A DNA stretch of 64,000 bases from a virus, in the IMG/VR virus record IMGVR_UViG_3300046168_000082, positions 1 to 64,000 of that record. One strand, written 5' to 3'. Below the pieces are notes generated by a model. That model saw only the letters and a list, made by a program, of their open reading frames with translations, was not told the origin of the DNA and searched no databases. Below, piece after piece: positions 1-7,529 of this stretch. A program made the position numbers and the translations under genes. The stretch's first letter is position 1. Each line of letters opens with the position of its first letter.

Positions 1-290
1 TGAATAGCCTTGCCTCAGGTAAAGTTTGCGAAAATGACTTGCTAGATTGCGATTCAAATACTTTTATTAAACACATTGAATCTCAATTTACAGAAGAGAT
101 GAATTGGGATAACTATGCAGAAGAATGGGAGTACGACCACATTAAACCATTAGCAGCTTTTGATTTCTCTAATGAAGATGAAGTGAAAGAGGCTTTCAAC
201 TATAAAAATGTAAGACCTTTAAATAAAAAACAAAATCAATTAAAAGGTTCAACTTGGAATGGGAAAAAACAATATTACAATGAAAATTAG
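1..290 (+). CDS. HNH endonuclease, 5'-truncated by window edge
   Basis: The reading frame is open from the first bases of the window, so the gene starts upstream. The visible C-terminal part has the arrangement of phage HNH homing-type endonucleases: a FIKHIESQFTEEMNWDNY segment, then the metal-binding EYDHIKPLAAFDF (the D-H of the HNH motif), then NYKNVRPLNKKQNQLKG as the last helix with the conserved Asn. Such free-standing enzymes nick or cut phage DNA and promote their own spread. The protein ends just after the catalytic fold, as is usual in the family. Confidence 0.8.
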   Translation, partial: NSLASGKVCENDLLDCDSNTFIKHIESQFTEEMNWDNYAEEWEYDHIKPLAAFDFSNEDEVKEAFNYKNVRPLNKKQNQLKGSTWNGKKQYYNEN

Positions 291-444
291 AAAAAAACTA
301 AAAAACGCAGAGTTTGAATATGACGAAGAAACTAAAAAGTTTCTAATAATAGATGGTGAAGGCGACGCTGTTGTTGAATTAAATAAAGTTATGCTTTTGC
401 ATTTATGCGTTTTGTTGTACGCATGGCTCAAAGAAATTGGTTAA
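280..444 (+). CDS. small hypothetical protein (54 aa)
   Basis: ATG at 280 overlaps the end of the upstream HNH gene, a typical phage stop/start coupling; the in-frame upstream TTG at 259 is less likely. The N-terminal half is charged and the C-terminal half (LLHLCVLLYAWLKEIG) is hydrophobic, possibly a single membrane helix. No family recognised. Confidence 0.5.
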   Translation: MKIRKKLKNAEFEYDEETKKFLIIDGEGDAVVELNKVMLLHLCVLLYAWLKEIG

Positions 445-517
445 GAAATAAAAAATCTTCAGATAAAAATGAAGATTCTATATTTAAACCAAAAAATCAA
501 ATGGAAATATTTCAATA
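422..517 (+). CDS. micro-ORF (31 aa), basic/polar
   Basis: ATG at 422 lies inside the end of the previous gene and the frame runs to TAA at 515-517, filling the gap before the next gene. The product starts MAQRNWLRNKK and is polar. Supported only by position and tight packing. Confidence 0.3.
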
Positions 518-535
518 ATAAATTATCATAATAGC

Positions 536-883
536 ATGAATCAAGAAAAAAAAATACAGAACGTTGAAGAAATAACATCAGAATTACTTTCTTCTTCTGA
601 TGTCGTATACGCTTCAGAAGAACAAGAATTTTTTTATAAATCAACTGACGACCCAGTGCCTTATGGAGAACCAGTTGGTTTAGATGTACCTATTTATAAC
701 TTTAATTATTTAAAGCATGAAGTTGATGAACATGATAATAGTCGTGATGCAAGCAAATGGAGAAGTTACGCAAGTGAAGAATATGAAGCTCTTCTTAAAG
801 ATCAATTAAGCCCTAAAGAAATAAAACTTGTTTTATTTAAAGATATTTATTGGAAGCCAAGCTATGACTGTGAAAAAGAATGA
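536..883 (+). CDS. hypothetical acidic protein (115 aa)
   Basis: Not recognised. An acidic, soluble-looking protein without membrane segments or Cys clusters. It starts with ATG at 536 after a short AT-rich gap and its end overlaps the next gene by about 20 nt, so it belongs to the left early operon. Confidence 0.55.
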   Translation: MNQEKKIQNVEEITSELLSSSDVVYASEEQEFFYKSTDDPVPYGEPVGLDVPIYNFNYLKHEVDEHDNSRDASKWRSYASEEYEALLKDQLSPKEIKLVLFKDIYWKPSYDCEKE

Positions 884-1112
884 TTACCCTAAATTATATG
901 AGTATCGTATAAAATATAATGCTGGAGAAAACCACTCAGCTTTAGACAATTTTCATTACTACAATGCTGAAACAGCAGCTCAAGCCTTAGATTACCACAA
1001 GGCAATGATGCAAAAACATGGCTTTGAGAGTCAAACAATTTCTATTGAAAAAAAGAATCCTTATGCAAATCGATGGGAAGATCGAAGTGAAATTTTAAAA
1101 GAACAAATATAA
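864..1112 (+). CDS. hypothetical protein (82 aa)
   Basis: ATG at 864 overlaps the preceding stop; an in-frame upstream start at 828 would give a larger overlap and is less likely. It contains YRIKYNAGENHSALDNFHYY followed by an Ala-rich helix (AETAAQALDYHKAMM), a layout common in small phage proteins that pair a beta hairpin with a helix. Function unknown. Confidence 0.55.
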   Translation: MTVKKNDYPKLYEYRIKYNAGENHSALDNFHYYNAETAAQALDYHKAMMQKHGFESQTISIEKKNPYANRWEDRSEILKEQI

Positions 1113-1185
1113 TTGACATGAAAATACTGAGAGAACTTGTTGGATAATAGCTATAATTTTATAAGCTCTTTTTTGTGACCGAAAA

Positions 1186-1548
1186 ATGGCTAAAGTTGAA
1201 AATATGGAGTCTTTAATTACTTCCTACGATTTAAACAATCAGGTTAAATCCGATCAAATAATAGACTTGATGCATCAAATAAATAATGGCAGCCAAGATC
1301 AATACAGACAAGGCTTTGAAGAAGGTAAAGCTTACGCAATGATCGCCGCCATCAATAATGAAGATTTGCATAAATATGCTGATGGATATCACGCAGCAAT
1401 GTCCCAAATGGAATTCAGCCAAAAAGCTAGGGATTACAATAACTCAAATGAAATATACAGCTTGTTTCTTGAAGTTTTAAATATGCTTGATGAGTCAGAT
1501 CACGAATATCGAGAATTATTAAACTTTGTTGCTGAAGATGGAAATTAG
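1186..1548 (+). CDS. hypothetical helical protein (120 aa)
   Basis: Begins at ATG 1186 after a 70-nt gap. Mostly helical and acidic, with a GFEEGKAYAM segment resembling short phage EGxAYG-type helices. Its stop overlaps the start of the next gene (ATG 1538). Function unknown. Confidence 0.55.
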   Translation: MAKVENMESLITSYDLNNQVKSDQIIDLMHQINNGSQDQYRQGFEEGKAYAMIAAINNEDLHKYADGYHAAMSQMEFSQKARDYNNSNEIYSLFLEVLNMLDESDHEYRELLNFVAEDGN

Positions 1549-1771
1549 TTCCGAGCAAATTATTTATTCTGAACATGGTTACGATGAATGCTTTGAATAC
1601 ATTAATGGAGGTAGAGTTCCTGAAGGAATTGCTGTTGGATATGAAACTGAATCCACTACCCCTCATAGAGTTTTAATTTTGTTTAACGACATTAAATATA
1701 GCGCTTATGACCATGATTATTGGGATAATTTAGATTTGGAAAATGATGTAAACCGCGTAATTTTACCATGA
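1538..1771 (+). CDS. hypothetical protein (77 aa)
   Basis: ATG 1538 overlaps the previous stop; the upstream TTG at 1526 is also in frame but less likely. Acidic and beta-rich (HRVLILFNDIKYSAYDHDYW). Stop/start overlap (ATGA) with the next gene shows translational coupling. No family recognised. Confidence 0.55.
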   Translation: MEISSEQIIYSEHGYDECFEYINGGRVPEGIAVGYETESTTPHRVLILFNDIKYSAYDHDYWDNLDLENDVNRVILP

Positions 1772-2034
1772 TAGCTTTTAACAAATATTACTCAGAACAG
1801 CCTCAAGATCCTTTAAAAAAATTACAACAGCTTCTAAATAAAATTGATCTTTTTGAAGAAGATGATTTTTTAGAAGAAGCCTTCGACGAAAACACTTCAA
1901 ATAATTCAAATTTATCAGAGCTTTTAGAGATTGTATATTTTCATTTATTTACTGAAAATTATTCCAACATCGACCTTTCCATAACGAAAAACAAAAATAA
2001 TTCACTAGAAATAAAGATCAAAAAACTATCATGA
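1768..2034 (+). CDS. hypothetical protein (88 aa)
   Basis: Starts in an ATGA overlap with the previous gene and ends in an ATGA overlap with the sigma-like gene at 2031, so it is co-translated with it. Low-complexity acidic centre. It might be a partner or antagonist of the sigma factor because of the coupling, but nothing in the sequence proves this. Confidence 0.5.
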   Translation: MIAFNKYYSEQPQDPLKKLQQLLNKIDLFEEDDFLEEAFDENTSNNSNLSELLEIVYFHLFTENYSNIDLSITKNKNNSLEIKIKKLS

Positions 2035-2558
2035 AAAAGAGAGTAGATAACGAGAAAGATTATTCAAAAAAAATTGAGTTAATTAAGCCGCCTTTATTTA
2101 ATTTTATACGCTCAAAGATTTATAATCATAGTGATGCTGAAGACATCTTGCAAAACACTCTTCTAATTTTAGTTGAAAAGCAAAATTCTTATAATTCAAA
2201 TAAGAGTTTTTATAGCTGGGCTTTTACAATTTGCAAATTTCAAATTAAAAGATATTTAACAATATCTAAAAGAAATAGAGAGGATAATTGGGAATCTTTC
2301 GAATCTGTTCCTATTACTAATACGTCTAGTCCTTTTTGTGATTTAGCTCAAAAAGAATATATAAAACAAAAAGATTACGCTATATCACAAATTAAATCTA
2401 AGTTCTTGACGCCCAGAGAGTTAGAGTTCTTTTCTTTAATACAAAAAGGTAAAAATAGAGAAGAAATAATGAATTCAATGGGCATTAAAATAATTAATTA
2501 TTATCAATATCGCAATAGAGTTTCAAAAAGATTTGTAGAAAATTACGTAGAAGTTTAA
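2031..2558 (+). CDS. ECF-like sigma-70 family RNA polymerase sigma factor
   Basis: 175 aa. Residues about 20-80 match sigma-70 region 2: an acidic DAEDILQNTLLILVEK helix (the DAEDI-QxxF/L core-binding signature) followed by YSWAFTICKFQIKRYL, the -10-recognition helix. The C-terminal part (LTPRELEFFSLIQKGKNREE) resembles the region 4 helix-turn-helix. The length is that of ECF sigma factors. It would redirect host RNA polymerase to phage promoters. It starts by ATGA overlap with the preceding gene. A second sigma-like gene lies at 47887-48606, so early and late specificities may be divided between them (inference). Confidence 0.8.
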   Translation: MKKRVDNEKDYSKKIELIKPPLFNFIRSKIYNHSDAEDILQNTLLILVEKQNSYNSNKSFYSWAFTICKFQIKRYLTISKRNREDNWESFESVPITNTSSPFCDLAQKEYIKQKDYAISQIKSKFLTPRELEFFSLIQKGKNREEIMNSMGIKIINYYQYRNRVSKRFVENYVEV

Positions 2559-2972
2559 TTGAACACAGAATTACATATTTTTAAAAGTGCTGAGTCAATT
2601 TTTGATTTAAAATATAAAAGTTTTATCAACAATCATCTGGGAGAAGTTTTAATTGGAGGAAGAGGTCTTAAAAGAGACCCCATAACTTCTTTTAATTTAT
2701 ATTTTAAACCAAATTATGATGTCGAAAATTTAATTTCAATACTTATTGAAATGTTAAAACAAACCCCTTTAATAGAAATAAAGTCTTTCAATAAATATGA
2801 CGAACTAGAGTCTTCTTTTAAAATTTTTTATTTAAATTCAGATGAATCAATAGAAGATTTTTATTGCTTAGAAGATGCTTTTGATTTTGTTCAAGATGAT
2901 TATCGTGTAGTGCAAATTTGCGAAGTGAAGACTAAAAGTTTAACTTTGTTGAACCGTTTTTGGCTAAATTAA
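2559..2972 (+). CDS. hypothetical protein (137 aa), TTG start
   Basis: The frame begins with TTG immediately after the TAA of the sigma gene and has no ATG for about 70 codons, so TTG is the likely start. Mixed alpha/beta and acidic, no recognised motifs. The stop overlaps the ATG of the next gene (TAATGA). Confidence 0.5.
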   Translation: MNTELHIFKSAESIFDLKYKSFINNHLGEVLIGGRGLKRDPITSFNLYFKPNYDVENLISILIEMLKQTPLIEIKSFNKYDELESSFKIFYLNSDESIEDFYCLEDAFDFVQDDYRVVQICEVKTKSLTLLNRFWLN

Positions 2973-3547
2973 TGAGAAAAAAATTAAACAACAAGCGCAG
3001 GAAAGCTGACATTTTAAAATTGCGAGCAGAGGGGAAAAGCTTTCGTCAAATATCTAAAGAGTTAGGGTGTTCAAGAAGCTTAGTGTCTTACCATTGCGGA
3101 AATGGAAATGAAAACTTAAGATCAAGAACTCAACATAAAACAAGAAATCCTTTGTGCAAGAAAGTCTCAAATTTTAAATGTCGGTGTTCACGATCTAATT
3201 ATAAAGCAATTTCTAGTAAACTTAAAACTTTTAAAAGAAAACCTTCAGTTTCTTCAGGTAACCCTTCAGATACAGTTGTAAATAACATTTCTAAAAATTA
3301 CACTTGTAAAGATGTTATTGATAAATTAGGTGCAGAACCTGTTTGTTATTTGACTGGAGAAAAAATTGATTTAACAAAACCTGAAACTTATCACTTAGAT
3401 CACATTATTCCATCTTCCAAAGGAGGGACTAATGATTTAGATAACCTGCAAATATGTTTGAAAGAAGCTAATTTTGCAAAAGGAGAGCTATCATTGGATG
3501 AATTTTATAAACTTTGTGAAAAAGTTTTAAATTGGCGCAAAAAGTAG
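2972..3547 (+). CDS. HTH-containing HNH endonuclease
   Basis: 191 aa. The N-terminal 45 residues form a helix-turn-helix (LRAEGKSFRQISKELGCS, resolvase/Hin-like). The centre is basic, with a CKKVSNFKCRCS Cys cluster that may bind zinc. The C-terminal domain carries CYLTGEKIDL, then HLDHIIPSSKGGTNDLDN, the classical HNH signature (D-H, then N), and a final helix with Asn. This is the layout of homing-type endonucleases with a DNA-recognition HTH. The ATG at 2972 overlaps the preceding TAA; an upstream TTG at 2960 is in frame but less likely. Confidence 0.85.
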   Translation: MRKKLNNKRRKADILKLRAEGKSFRQISKELGCSRSLVSYHCGNGNENLRSRTQHKTRNPLCKKVSNFKCRCSRSNYKAISSKLKTFKRKPSVSSGNPSDTVVNNISKNYTCKDVIDKLGAEPVCYLTGEKIDLTKPETYHLDHIIPSSKGGTNDLDNLQICLKEANFAKGELSLDEFYKLCEKVLNWRKK

Positions 3548-3579
3548 ATTTTTCAATAAAAACCGTTAATATAAATAAT

Positions 3580-3942
3580 ATGCAACCATTACCACAATTA
3601 TCAGAAGATCAACAAAAAATTCTTCAAAATTTCGTAAAACTTGAAGAAGATTTAGTTGATTCAGAACATAAAAATGACTTCGAAATTCTAAGAGAAGCTT
3701 GGAATGTAGAAATACAAAAGCCAGGATGCACTCAATGCATTAAAAACTCTGCTCAAGCTAAATATGCAGGTTTAGCCACTTTGATTGTTGAGCATAAAGT
3801 TTCGATTGAGCAAGCTAAAGAGATTCAAGATTTAAGAGTTGAGTTAAGTAAAGAACATCAAATTATTCAACAAAAAATTAACGCCGAAATACAAACAAAA
3901 ATTTCTGATATTAAAAATCAAGGAGAAACCGCTAATGCGTAA
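3580..3942 (+). CDS. hypothetical coiled-coil protein with CxxC (120 aa)
   Basis: Start ATG 3580. An in-frame TTG at 3532 overlaps the HNH gene and is less likely. The central GCTQCIK gives one CxxC; the C-terminal 50 residues (SKEHQIIQQKINAEIQTK) are a predicted coiled coil. Ends inside the thioredoxin gene start. The CxxC next to a thioredoxin makes it a conceivable redox client, which is only inference. Confidence 0.55.
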   Translation: MQPLPQLSEDQQKILQNFVKLEEDLVDSEHKNDFEILREAWNVEIQKPGCTQCIKNSAQAKYAGLATLIVEHKVSIEQAKEIQDLRVELSKEHQIIQQKINAEIQTKISDIKNQGETANA

Positions 3943-4198
3943 AATGAATAATTTAAAATATTTTACAGCATCTTGGTGTGGACCTTGCAGATTTTTTAAA
4001 CCTACTATTGAAGAATTGATTGAAGAAGGAGAAAATATTGAAATCATTGATATTGACGAAAATCAGTCTTTATCTTCGGACTATCAAATTATGAGTGTAC
4101 CCACATTAGTTTTTGAGAATAATGGATCTACATATGCTCGTTCTAGTGGAGCCATGCCAAAAGAACAAGTTAAGCAGATTTTAGCTCATAGCTCATAA
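3935..4198 (+). CDS. thioredoxin-like protein
   Basis: 87 aa, slightly shorter than E. coli thioredoxin (about 108). FTASWCGPC at residues 9-17 is the canonical redox-active WCGPC site and MSVPT contains the cis-proline opposite it. A thiol-disulfide reductant, probably an electron donor for ribonucleotide reductase or other phage enzymes elsewhere in the genome. Start ATG 3935 has AAGGAG about 10 nt upstream. Confidence 0.92.
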   Translation: MRKMNNLKYFTASWCGPCRFFKPTIEELIEEGENIEIIDIDENQSLSSDYQIMSVPTLVFENNGSTYARSSGAMPKEQVKQILAHSS

Positions 4199-4206
4199 TC
4201 TCTTCT

Positions 4207-4282
<76 letters not shown>

Positions 4283-4337
4283 TACACTTCTCAGTAAAGT
4301 AAAATTGCAGGTTGTAGGTTACAAGGGGTTTTAATAA

Positions 4338-4880
4338 ATGAAAATTAAGGATTATATAGATTATATATCATTAAAAAGAAAAGAGCTTGGAGGTCACTCA
4401 ATTTGTCCCTTCGCTAAAACTTTTTTAGATAAAATAAAAATAATTGAGTCTACTAATTTTATGGCAGATGCATTTGATTGTATACAAAATAAAAATCATC
4501 CAATGCTGTATTTAATTTATGGTGACTCAAAACAATTTGATAAAAAATGGCTAGAAGAATTTTGCAATGATCACCAGCAGTTTGCAAAAATAAATGACCT
4601 GTGGTTAATATGGGATCATCCCGATCAAATAAATAAAATAAATGGCGTAGAGACAAATAATAAAGAATATGCTATATTGTTAATACAAGGGTTAAGCGAG
4701 TTAAATAAATACTCAAAAAGATTACATAAAACAAATTATTATGAATTTTGGGATAAAGATTATTATAATAAAATAGTTAAGAGTCGAGGTGAAATAGATG
4801 GTTTTGAAAAATATAAAAATTTATCTGATGATTGTTTTGAAGAAATGTTGATTCATAAATTATCTAAAAATAAAGATTAA
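4338..4880 (+). CDS. hypothetical protein with HSICPFAK motif (180 aa)
   Basis: Starts at ATG 4338 about 55 nt after the tRNA. Contains GGHSICPFAKTFLD near residue 20; a His and a Cys-Pro-Phe motif near the N-terminus recur in some aquatic phage proteins of unknown role. Mixed alpha/beta, Trp- and Tyr-rich, no membrane segment. Function not assignable. Confidence 0.55.
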   Translation: MKIKDYIDYISLKRKELGGHSICPFAKTFLDKIKIIESTNFMADAFDCIQNKNHPMLYLIYGDSKQFDKKWLEEFCNDHQQFAKINDLWLIWDHPDQINKINGVETNNKEYAILLIQGLSELNKYSKRLHKTNYYEFWDKDYYNKIVKSRGEIDGFEKYKNLSDDCFEEMLIHKLSKNKD

Positions 4881-4882
4881 AG

Positions 4883-4896
4883 TGTAATTAATTACA
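4883..4896. promoter_or_regulatory. 14-bp perfect palindrome before sulfotransferase
   Basis: TGTAATTAATTACA is self-complementary and sits 10 bp before the sulfotransferase start. Possible operator, but AT-rich palindromes arise by chance. Confidence 0.2.
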
Positions 4897-4905
4897 TTAA
4901 TAATC

Positions 4906-5571
4906 ATGATCCCTAGTCGAAAAACCCATTGTCAAAAAACCACTAAAACACCAGAAGAGACGGTGGATTTTTCTAGTCTTGAATCGTCAAGCTTAAAAGA
5001 AAACTCTGTTAAAAAAGATATTTGTTATATAAAATTAACTAAATGTGGGTCTACTTCAATCAATCGTTGGTTGCAAACAATAGGTAAAAGTTTTTATTTC
5101 ATTCGTCATAGACCAAGTAGACACTTATCAAATATAGAAGTTCTTGAAAAATCTGATTTCATCTTTTCTGTTGCTCGAAACCCTTATTCAAGAGCCGTAT
5201 CTTCATGGGCTTTCTTAGAGGGTGGAAGAAGAGGTAAAGAAGATAGACCTCGTTTATCGTTTAAAGAATTTATGGAAAATGATATATATATCACTCATTT
5301 TCGAAATGTTCATACCAAAAGTCAATATGAACTTCTAAAACCCTTTTTGCATTTTAATAATTTTCATTTAGGAAAATTAGAAGAAATTGACATTACTCTT
5401 TCTTTAATTTGCGAAAAATTTAACCTAAATAAAAGTGATTTTAGTTTTCCACAAATAAGATCAAGCAAGCATGATGATTATAAAAGTTATTATAATGATG
5501 AAATTCAAGAGTTAGTTTATAATAAATTTAAAAAAGATTTTCTTTTTTTTGGTTACTCTGAAAATCTTTAA
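4906..5571 (+). CDS. sulfotransferase family protein (PAPS-dependent, Sulfotransfer_2-like)
   Basis: 221 aa. ICYIKLTKCGSTSINRWL near residue 45 matches the 5'-phosphosulfate-binding loop (K-x-x-x-S/T-S), and FSVARNPYSRAVSSW near residue 90 matches the 3'-phosphate-binding strand/helix (R-x-P-x-x-R-x-x-S). Homologues transfer sulfate from PAPS to carbohydrates, usually in the Golgi or on bacterial surface glycans. In a phage it could modify host surface polysaccharide or a virion glycan. No signal peptide. Its 3' end overlaps the convergent DUF2452 gene by 44 nt. Confidence 0.8.
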   Translation: MIPSRKTHCQKTTKTPEETVDFSSLESSSLKENSVKKDICYIKLTKCGSTSINRWLQTIGKSFYFIRHRPSRHLSNIEVLEKSDFIFSVARNPYSRAVSSWAFLEGGRRGKEDRPRLSFKEFMENDIYITHFRNVHTKSQYELLKPFLHFNNFHLGKLEEIDITLSLICEKFNLNKSDFSFPQIRSSKHDDYKSYYNDEIQELVYNKFKKDFLFFGYSENL

Positions 5572-5953
5572 CTAGCTCCCAGCGATTATCGTAATTTAAT
5601 CGAAAAGAACCTTTGCACTTTTCTCCCCAAGAACACTCATTTGGAGCAAATAAACTCATAAAATATTTCCCATTATCTTTTTTATATAAATGATATATTT
5701 GCCCAATAACAGGTTTCATTCTCATTTCTGCATTAAATATTATTTCGTTCCATTTAACATCTTCAGCTAATTGCTCAAGTTCTTTTTTTAATTTATTAAA
5801 TCTTTCTTCGTAGTGTTTGTTTGCAGAATGTACCGCACCAACTTTCCATCCACCAAGACTATGATCGGGTTTAATTACGGGAGCAGATAAGTTGCTTCCA
5901 TAAGGTAAAGCATAAGCATTTGGCACATAACTATCGGGTAAATCTTTATCCAT
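5528..5953 (-). CDS. DUF2452 family protein
   Basis: 141 aa. NAYALPYGSNLSAPVIKPD at the N-terminus and IFNAEMRMKPVIGQIYHLY, then a FMSLFAPNECSW segment, match the DUF2452 family found in some phages, bacteria and eukaryotes; role unknown. Last gene of the minus-strand operon, starting within the end of the previous gene. It is convergent with and overlaps the sulfotransferase end. Confidence 0.75.
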   Translation of the reverse strand: MDKDLPDSYVPNAYALPYGSNLSAPVIKPDHSLGGWKVGAVHSANKHYEERFNKLKKELEQLAEDVKWNEIIFNAEMRMKPVIGQIYHLYKKDNGKYFMSLFAPNECSWGEKCKGSFRLNYDNRWELVKDFQSNQKKENLF

Positions 5954-6143
5954 TTTTTTCTAATTTAGTTAATATTTTTTTTAAAACATCAATTCTCGCC
6001 TCTTGTTCAGAAATTGCTCTACCCCACTTGCTTAAAGGTAACATCGGCATATATGATTCCTTGGAATTGTATTCGCAAATTTTTTCATTCTCTAAAAAAG
6101 AAATTTCTTCTTTTATTAAATTTATAAAATCTTTTTTGCTCAT
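5946..6143 (-). CDS. hypothetical helical protein (65 aa)
   Basis: The start ATG (6143) overlaps the TAA of the QueF-like gene (TAATG). Two helices separated by a Pro-rich linker (SYMPMLPLSKWG). It has no family match I recognise, but its place inside the tight operon supports expression. Confidence 0.5.
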   Translation of the reverse strand: MSKKDFINLIKEEISFLENEKICEYNSKESYMPMLPLSKWGRAISEQEARIDVLKKILTKLEKNG

Positions 6144-6568
6144 TACATAATAACATTCCACTCTTCTTCTTTGTCAACCCAATCTTTAAATTTTTCAAAT
6201 CCACCTCTTGCAGACCAATCTGAATCAATGGTTAATTTTGAAGATATTCCACCTCTTGGATTAAAAACCATAACCAATCTTAATCGTTCGGGTTCATAAA
6301 CTTCTATTAGATGTTCGTAAAATATATTAATTAATCTTTCGTAAGAAACAACTATATCTCTTAAATGAAAGACATATTGCTTGAGGCTTTTTAGCTCTAT
6401 AATTTTATCTTTTGGATAAAAACTGAGGTAAGCATTTGCAAAATCGGGTTGCTCTTTAACTCCAAGAAAAGTAAATTCGGGAACTTTTACTTTTATTTCG
6501 TATGCACCTTTGCTTGGATTAGGCAGAGATTTTAATATTTCTTTATTTATTTGATCGTATTTTTTCAT
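6143..6568 (-). CDS. queF: QueF-like T-fold protein lacking catalytic Cys
   Basis: 141 aa. Family-specific stretches are clear: PEFTFLGVKEQPDFANAYLS, IELKSLKQYVFHLRD and VMVFNPRGGIS match QueF (NADPH-dependent preQ0 nitrile reductase), which has PEFTSLCP-QPDF, ESKSLK and KFTPRGGIS. Here the thioimide-forming Cys of FTSLC is Gly, and the His of the conserved F-H-E is Tyr (SYER), while the general-acid Asp (QPDF) and the Glu remain. So nitrile reduction by the known mechanism is unlikely. It may bind a 7-deazaguanine or pterin-like ligand instead. Start ATG 6568 is preferred over an in-frame TTG at 6577. Confidence 0.82.
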   Translation of the reverse strand: MKKYDQINKEILKSLPNPSKGAYEIKVKVPEFTFLGVKEQPDFANAYLSFYPKDKIIELKSLKQYVFHLRDIVVSYERLINIFYEHLIEVYEPERLRLVMVFNPRGGISSKLTIDSDWSARGGFEKFKDWVDKEEEWNVIM

Positions 6569-6570
6569 AT

Positions 6571-6762
6571 TTACCAATTTTTAATAATATTTCCTATAAT
6601 AAATAAACAAGTCGTCATATTTAAAACGACTATAATTGTTCTTAGGATTAAACTAAATCTAGCTTCCTTCAATGAAAGAATAGGTATGTCGGGCTGATCT
6701 TCATCCGTTTTACCGACTCGATGATCTAATGTTCTAGCCCAAATTAACCAAAGTTTTTTCAT
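6571..6762 (-). CDS. small membrane protein (63 aa)
   Basis: Start ATG at 6762 overlaps the end of the GNAT-like gene. Basic, polar N-terminus (MKKLWLIWARTLDHRVGK) and one C-terminal hydrophobic helix (TIIVVLNMTTCLFIIGNII), so a single-pass membrane protein is likely. Function unknown; an operon member between the GNAT-like and QueF-like genes. Confidence 0.5.
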   Translation of the reverse strand: MKKLWLIWARTLDHRVGKTDEDQPDIPILSLKEARFSLILRTIIVVLNMTTCLFIIGNIIKNW

Positions 6763-7529
6763 TTAAAAAAAAGATTATCATCATGTTTTTTAATACTATC
6801 TAAATCGCTTACTTTTTCAACATTAGAATCTCGTTCGCATAAAAATTTATAACGCTCAATATCGTCTGACCACTCTTCTCCTGTCCAAAATTCAAACCCT
6901 GCGTAATCTGCTTTGTATATACATGATTTTTCGTAGCCAAAGCCGAGATACATATAATCTTTACCGCTTTCGATACAATAATCAATTTCTGCAAGATTAG
7001 CATATTTACCAAGGTATAGTTTTGGCTCTTCATAATCCCATGCGAATTGAGTTGAAAAAACGCTATTTGAACCAACATCCCGCATAAATGTAAATGCGAT
7101 TGGTTTTTCATTTAAATAATAAATTAAAAAATATTTACGATGGGATTCTGATAAAATTAAAGGAGCTAAATCCCATTTTTTAAACCCTCTATATTCAAAA
7201 TATTTATCAAAAATTTCGTTTAATATATTTATATTAATTTCTTTTGCATTTAAACACTTTGTGGTAATGTTTTTGCATTTCTTGCGAGCTTTTCTAGTGC
7301 TTCTAGTGTCGGAAAATTTTTTAAGATTAATTCTTGTTTGTCTCGCTTGATACCAATGTGATTTTAATATGTTTCCGAGAGAATCTTTTTTTATTAAATA
7401 ATCGTCGGGTAACCAACCCTCTTTTAAAGCAATATCTTCCTCAACCAAGGGAACTTCTGCCATACAATCAAAAAACATATAATCATACTCTGTAATTGCT
7501 CCCGAATAGTGTTTAAAATATATTCTCAT
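6759..7529 (-). CDS. GNAT-fold protein similar to leucyl/arginyl-tRNA-protein transferase
   Basis: 256 aa. The C-terminal half carries the ATE/Bpt signature order: a strand NEKPIAFTFMRD, then WDYEEPKLYLGKYANLAEID (family: D-P-x-x-x-x-SLG-x-x-x-L-x-x-I-x), then YMYLGFGYEKSCIYKADYAG (family: YLGYYI-x-x-C-x-K-M-x-YK). These enzymes move an amino acid from aminoacyl-tRNA to a protein N-terminus; the phage protein could act on another acceptor. The N-terminal Cys-rich part of bona fide ATE is not evident. It overlaps the SpeD-like gene (ATGA), so the two are co-translated. Confidence 0.72.
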   Translation of the reverse strand: MRIYFKHYSGAITEYDYMFFDCMAEVPLVEEDIALKEGWLPDDYLIKKDSLGNILKSHWYQARQTRINLKKFSDTRSTRKARKKCKNITTKCLNAKEININILNEIFDKYFEYRGFKKWDLAPLILSESHRKYFLIYYLNEKPIAFTFMRDVGSNSVFSTQFAWDYEEPKLYLGKYANLAEIDYCIESGKDYMYLGFGYEKSCIYKADYAGFEFWTGEEWSDDIERYKFLCERDSNVEKVSDLDSIKKHDDNLFFK

